The translations under genes were made by a program, and so were the position numbers. Source: Candidatus Methanoperedens sp. (lineage in GTDB: Archaea; Halobacteriota; Methanosarcinia; Methanosarcinales; Methanoperedenaceae). From it: a stretch of 12,036 nucleotides of DNA. Positions within the stretch are counted from its first letter, which is position 1. The number at the start of each line of letters is the position of its first letter. The notes under the pieces were generated by a model, which made no database searches, was not told the origin of the DNA, and saw nothing but the letters and a program-made list of their open reading frames with translations. The stretch is from the NCBI GenBank assembly GCA_023249275.1, contig JAHFCV010000058.1, forward strand, positions 1 through 12,036, in the 5' to 3' direction. This document shows positions 11,419 to 12,036 of the stretch, in pieces.

Positions 11419-12036
11419 TTATTTAATGTTTTTATTTATATTTATATTATCAAATACTATCTTCTGCTTTATAGGCACAACTGTTGATATGCATATCAGG
11501 ATTCCAAGGATGAGCACGTAGAACCCGCCTATCCACATCAGGAACATCAGGGGCATTACCTTGAGCTTGACAGTGGCGCCGTCAGCAGTGATAGCCTGGG
11601 CTGAGAAATATAAGTCATCAATTCCAACAGTGTAAGCCATGGGTTTGACATTGGTGCTTTCCTGCTTCGCATAATGATACATGCGCGCTTCGGCTTTTGT
11701 CAGGACCTTCTCCCCGTTCTTATATACCTCAAAATATGCAGCCTGTACATCCCTGTTGTTTTTGGCATACTGGTCGATATTCGTGAGCTTGAAGTCGTAA
11801 TCGCCCACGCTGTATGTGCCGCCGATTCTCATGTTAAAGGTCTGCGCCTGCTCATACACCACAGCCCCCGCGGCGGCTACGATTATCATCAGGATTGCAA
11901 TATGGCACATGTAACCGCCGAAGGTACGGCGGTTATTCCATATCGCTCTTGTGATATTCTTCAGGGTTCCCGCATCATCAAGCTTCTTCTGTTTATTCTC
12001 GATCCTTGAAAAATCCAGAAGGTGAGTGTATGTGAC
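11419..12036 (-). CDS. ccmF: Cytochrome c heme lyase CcmF, C-terminal part (runs off right edge)
   Basis: The last 205 residues of a larger protein; the frame stays open from the right edge, and an ATG at 11910 is internal. The visible part begins V-T-Y-T-H-L-L-D-F-S and contains N-N-R-R-T-F-G-G-Y followed by a membrane helix, which matches the CcmF/NrfE motif N-R-R-x-x-G-G-Y. A soluble outside domain follows (I-G-G-T-Y-S-V-G-D-Y-D-F-K-L), then a final helix (V-M-P-L-M-F-L-M-W-I-G-G-F-Y). CcmF attaches heme to apocytochrome c at the outer face of the membrane. The WWD-containing heme-binding part is beyond the edge. The two CcmH-like proteins that follow are its expected partners. Confidence 0.9.
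   Translation of the reverse strand, partial: VTYTHLLDFSRIENKQKKLDDAGTLKNITRAIWNNRRTFGGYMCHIAILMIIVAAAGAVVYEQAQTFNMRIGGTYSVGDYDFKLTNIDQYAKNNRDVQAAYFEVYKNGEKVLTKAEARMYHYAKQESTNVKPMAYTVGIDDLYFSAQAITADGATVKLKVMPLMFLMWIGGFYVLILGILICISTVVPIKQKIVFDNININKNIK

Noticed and set aside
1..12036. CRISPR array, tRNA or rRNA genes
   Set aside because: No regularly spaced repeats and no recognisable tRNA arms or rRNA stretches on either strand by reading; a tRNA or Rfam scan was not possible.

Overview
The window looks like part of an archaeal chromosome, most probably a cytochrome-rich methanotrophic archaeon of the 'Candidatus Methanoperedens' (ANME-2d) type or a close Methanosarcinales relative. The organism call is inference. 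It rests on an archaeosortase A, a DUF63 membrane protein, archaeal-style TATA-rich promoters, AT-rich intergenic DNA and a c-type cytochrome maturation (Ccm) operon with archaeal-type cysteine-rich CcmH proteins. Nearly everything from 2.2 kb to the right edge lies on the minus strand.

Left part (1-2153): an accessory patch. It holds the first 19 codons of a probable transposase leaving the left edge, a VapBC toxin-antitoxin pair with a palindromic operator, a DUF4258/DUF2283 toxin-antitoxin-like pair on the plus strand, and two gene-poor stretches. These stretches share a 17-base GC-rich repeat. The first contains a G-quadruplex-type GC island, the second several inverted repeats.

Middle part (2140-5233): a minus-strand operon reads, in transcription order, small Cys/His-rich membrane protein, secreted Met/Cys-rich (copper-binding-like) protein, archaeosortase A, MoaD/ThiS-like ubiquitin-fold protein, DUF63 membrane protein, then a hairpin plus U-tract terminator. 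A separate small DUF5676-type membrane gene lies upstream. It shares a 34-base promoter-upstream element (29/34 identical) with the Cys/His-rich gene, so the two are probably co-regulated.

Right part (5234-12036): one tightly packed minus-strand operon entering from the right edge. Most junctions are ATGA overlaps or gaps of a few bases. The order is ccmF (3' end only), CcmH-like 1, a large membrane protein with two carboxypeptidase-regulatory-like domains and an M-E-C-C-L motif, a possible 27-residue small ORF, CcmH-like 2, a shorter paralogue with the same M-E-C-C-L motif, a lipoprotein, a small two-helix membrane protein, two tandem paralogous signal-anchored proteins (one with a His-rich insert), and an isoprenylcysteine-methyltransferase-like membrane enzyme. 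The main novelty candidate is the duplicated module 'Cys-rich CcmH + CC-motif membrane protein' directly downstream of ccmF. It suggests an archaeal version of the heme-lyase/apocytochrome thiol-handling complex in which the CC-motif proteins could take the place of CcmI or the thioredoxin partner. That role is a hypothesis. The architecture itself is visible in the sequence.
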